Positions 61,514 through 64,000 of a stretch of 64,000 nucleotides of DNA are shown piece after piece; the stretch's first letter is position 1, and each line of letters begins with the position of its first letter. Source of the DNA: Himantopus leucocephalus (lineage: Eukaryota; Chordata; Aves; Charadriiformes; Recurvirostridae). The position numbers and the translations under genes are program-made. Below the pieces are notes generated by a model that made no database searches, was not told where the DNA came from, and saw only the letters and a list, made by a program, of their open reading frames with translations. The DNA lies in assembly GCA_003993805.1 (NCBI GenBank), contig RSEF01000003.1:81236033-81300032 (forward strand). Reading direction: 5' to 3'.

Positions 61514-64000
61514 CTAGAAAACAAAGCATATCAAATCATTAATTTGAAAAGTCACTGATGAGGCAATCAGAATCCAAACAGAGGGCACTGAATTATTTGG
61601 AAATAAGTGATGCTTCATTACCCAACATATACTGTGAGGAACAGCATACTGGTAGTTCTTGGTTGTTTCCAAGTCTGCAATTATGATGCAGTCAGTTAAA
61701 CACTCTGTGACTCAGTTCCCTCACCTGTAAAATTGTGGAGAACAATATGGGCTTAACTCTGAAAACAGAGATCTGCTGATGAAAGTCTGGCTGTCTTAAG
61801 AAGTTCTGATGGATCAAAACATCTAGTCATCCATGGAGTCCGCCCCTATCCAGGCAAGCTGCTGTGTTTTCCCTAGCTATTAGCTGTTTTCTGTGTTAAC
61901 TTTCTAGCTATTTGTCAAATAGCAAAATAACCAGTAAACTTGACGCTATGTCCCAGCTGAAGGGGCTAACCATTACGGCTTTCTTCTGGATATAAACTAA
62001 GAGAAAGTAGGAGGTTCTTCTACATTTTTGAGTAGCTCAGTCTTACTGGCATCTGTTCGGTGTGACCAAAAAGCACCTGCCCGGTTGGGGCCTTAAGTGG
62101 AGGAACACCTATTTTTCTTAACCTCGGTGTCAGATGTAAACTAGAGGTGATTCACTCAGCCATGTCAGAATAATGGCAATTAGGGTCATTCTCAGAAGCA
62201 AAGCTTTTTTTGCTTGGAGGATTTCACCTTTGTGAAGTGCTGCCTGTGTAGAGCACAGACAGCTCCTGGAGACTGATGAGTGTTTTCTTTTGGGTTGTAA
62301 TGTGGAACTGAAATCCTAGCAAGGTCCATGATGTTTTGCTCTTGCCCTAATAACCTTGTTCAATGGCATACATGAAGCAGGTGCTACAGGGCCCACCTAA
62401 ACACAAAAGTCACAAATGCCAGGCTAATGTCATATTCCATGAAGTGTCTTTTCTCTGTGAGAAACACCAAACGTCACTCTTTCTGAAGTCATCATTTTCT
62501 CCCATTTTCATCTAAACTTTGCATGCCATAGCAATGTTTTTCAATATCCATAAAGTAATTTAAGGAAGAGTGATTGTCTGGGAGACAGTAAAAACCTATG
62601 GATTTAAAACTATACAGGAACAAGATTAACGACGAGGACTCTATACTACAATGTCTGAATGCAGGTACCAGAAGGAGGATGTCGATTGCTCAACATATCA
62701 CACACACAGCTTGGCCCAGTTCCATTACTCTCATTTGTTTCATATTTCATTTCTGTACTTCAGTGAATAATTGAGCAACGCTAACATAAATTAGGGGACA
62801 AGAAGTTTTCCTTTCATCACAAAAATCTTCAGTTCCATCATTTTTGTAGCCATGTGGAATATAAATAAATGCACCCACTGGGGCAGAGGTGGGCTAAGAG
62901 CCCAGACTGCGTTTCACAAAATATTACAAGTTTTTGTCTAACTCGCTTTTCTCTTGTTGAAGCGTACCCCAAATCTTGGATGTTACTGACTATTGGTTGT
63001 ATTCAAAATACAAAATCTCAGTTGCACAGACACCAACCCATGTAATACTTCTATGTATATGTAAAACATAGAACATAAACCATCGCATGTTAACAAACAT
63101 CTTTTGTCACTCACTAATTGCTGGAAACAAGGTATGTCGTTTGCCTTAGCAGAAAATTTCTTTTGATCTTGCCTTTGATTCATAAATCACAGGATGTCAC
63201 ACCAGCAAAAATTCTTCAAAAAAGCCAACGTAAAACGGCCAGCTGCATTCAGGCCTTTTGAAAGCCAAACATCTGACTGAATGATGTTTAACCCTGGGCT
63301 CCGTTACCAACAGATACAAAAATACAGATTATGAAACTGAGAAGGGAAGAAATGGAGCAACTCCAGTTTAATGGAGTAGTCCCTGAAATGATTCGATATT
63401 TTAATAGGCTAGTCATGGAGTCTCATCACATGATCACTTAGAAAAAGACGAAAAGTCATTTACACTTACAAAGGTGGATAAAATACTTGGCTTAGTCTGC
63501 ACGAACTGCAAAATGGGCTGTTCTCCAGGTAGGGTTGTAAATTTGAGAACTCACAGATTTGGAAATGCCTAAACAAAAGATTTATGTGCATTCTTAGCTT
63601 GCCCCTGGTATATTTGCGTTACAGTTTAATCTGTCATTGCATGATCCAACGCATCCTTGACTCATTCAGTCCACTGACAGGATGACGTTCAGCTGATGAG
63701 CTGCTATTTGATAGTACTTTTCATTTTAAATTCTGTGTGTGGTCTGAGGATTTATTTACTACATATTTCGTGGTTTACAGACAGATTTTATTTTCTTATG
63801 TGCATTCCTCTGGCACACACCACTACAGGATTTGCATGCTCTCATTTATTAATTTAGTTCTGCAACACCTTAGTGGCCATTTTTATCTCTATTTTGCAGA
63901 TGGGAGCACAGAAATTAATGTCAAACTACATACATTAATTTGAAAGCATGTAGTGTAGTCTGAAACACCTAGAGCTGGTTTTCCAGTGTGCATAGCATTG
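61514..64000 (-). other. LDAH: LDAH last intron (partial)
   Basis: Intronic DNA upstream of the LDAH terminal exon in the direction of transcription. I looked on the minus strand for the preceding exon (the human segment around SPLNILEPF and GGQEM) and did not find it. Nothing else is recognisable beyond AT-rich unique sequence. Confidence 0.6.

Noticed and set aside
61514..64000. Penultimate LDAH exon
   Set aside because: No minus-strand match to the expected conserved residues; probably beyond the right edge.
1..64000. CRISPR array, prophage, plasmid or bacterial operon content, endogenous retrovirus
   Set aside because: No regularly spaced direct repeats, no dense gene packing, no LTR pair or gag/pol-like frame; composition and repeats are those of a bird chromosome.

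Overview
This is vertebrate, almost certainly avian, nuclear DNA. Six fragments end in or contain the CR1 LINE 3' end, with its diagnostic ATTCTATG-type tail, as is typical of bird genomes. The protein-coding content is sparse: three single-copy genes with large introns and intergenic spaces. Their order and orientation, HS1BP3 (-), GDF7 (+), LDAH (-), match human 2p24.1, so this is a conserved syntenic block. The species cannot be fixed from the sequence. I see no bacterial, plasmid or CRISPR content and no intact mobile element.

Layout. 1-18415 is AT-rich sequence with two CR1 pieces and an AT-rich inverted repeat; it is best read as part of HS1BP3 intron 2. HS1BP3 exon 2 (18416-18581) and coding exon 1 (23640-23680) lie on the minus strand, and the later exons must be off the left edge. 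A CpG island (about 22.98-24.44 kb) covers the HS1BP3 start and also holds an intact tRNA-Ser(AGA) gene at 23907-23988, upstream of the start codon and on the same strand. From 24.5 to 41 kb I see intergenic sequence with CR1 remnants and short tandem repeats but no supportable gene.

The centrepiece is GDF7 (BMP12), a two-exon TGF-beta/BMP ligand. Its signal peptide and propeptide start are in exon 1 (41752-42088). The rest of the propeptide, a furin site and the 7-cysteine mature domain are in exon 2 (44954-45876), giving 419 codons plus a stop. The start lies in a second, very GC-rich CpG island containing a 100-N gap, a G/C-rich minisatellite and a CGG repeat. The 2.9-kb intron holds a G-rich minisatellite and a near-perfect 76-bp palindrome. 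From 45.9 to 61.3 kb is non-coding; an AT-rich block at 53.5-53.96 kb may be the end of a long GDF7 3' UTR. At 61322-61513 (minus) is the last coding exon of LDAH, a lipid-droplet alpha/beta hydrolase, carrying the Asp and His of its catalytic triad; the remainder is off the right edge.

The genes do not form a pathway. HS1BP3 is a PX-domain lipid-binding/trafficking protein, GDF7 a secreted dorsal neural tube and tendon signal, and LDAH a lipid-droplet enzyme. What links them is conserved synteny, with GDF7 and LDAH convergent. I found no convincing new biological system. The items most worth a second look are the tRNA gene at the HS1BP3 promoter, the palindrome and repeats around GDF7 exon 1, the overlapping upstream ORF, and several assembly seams.
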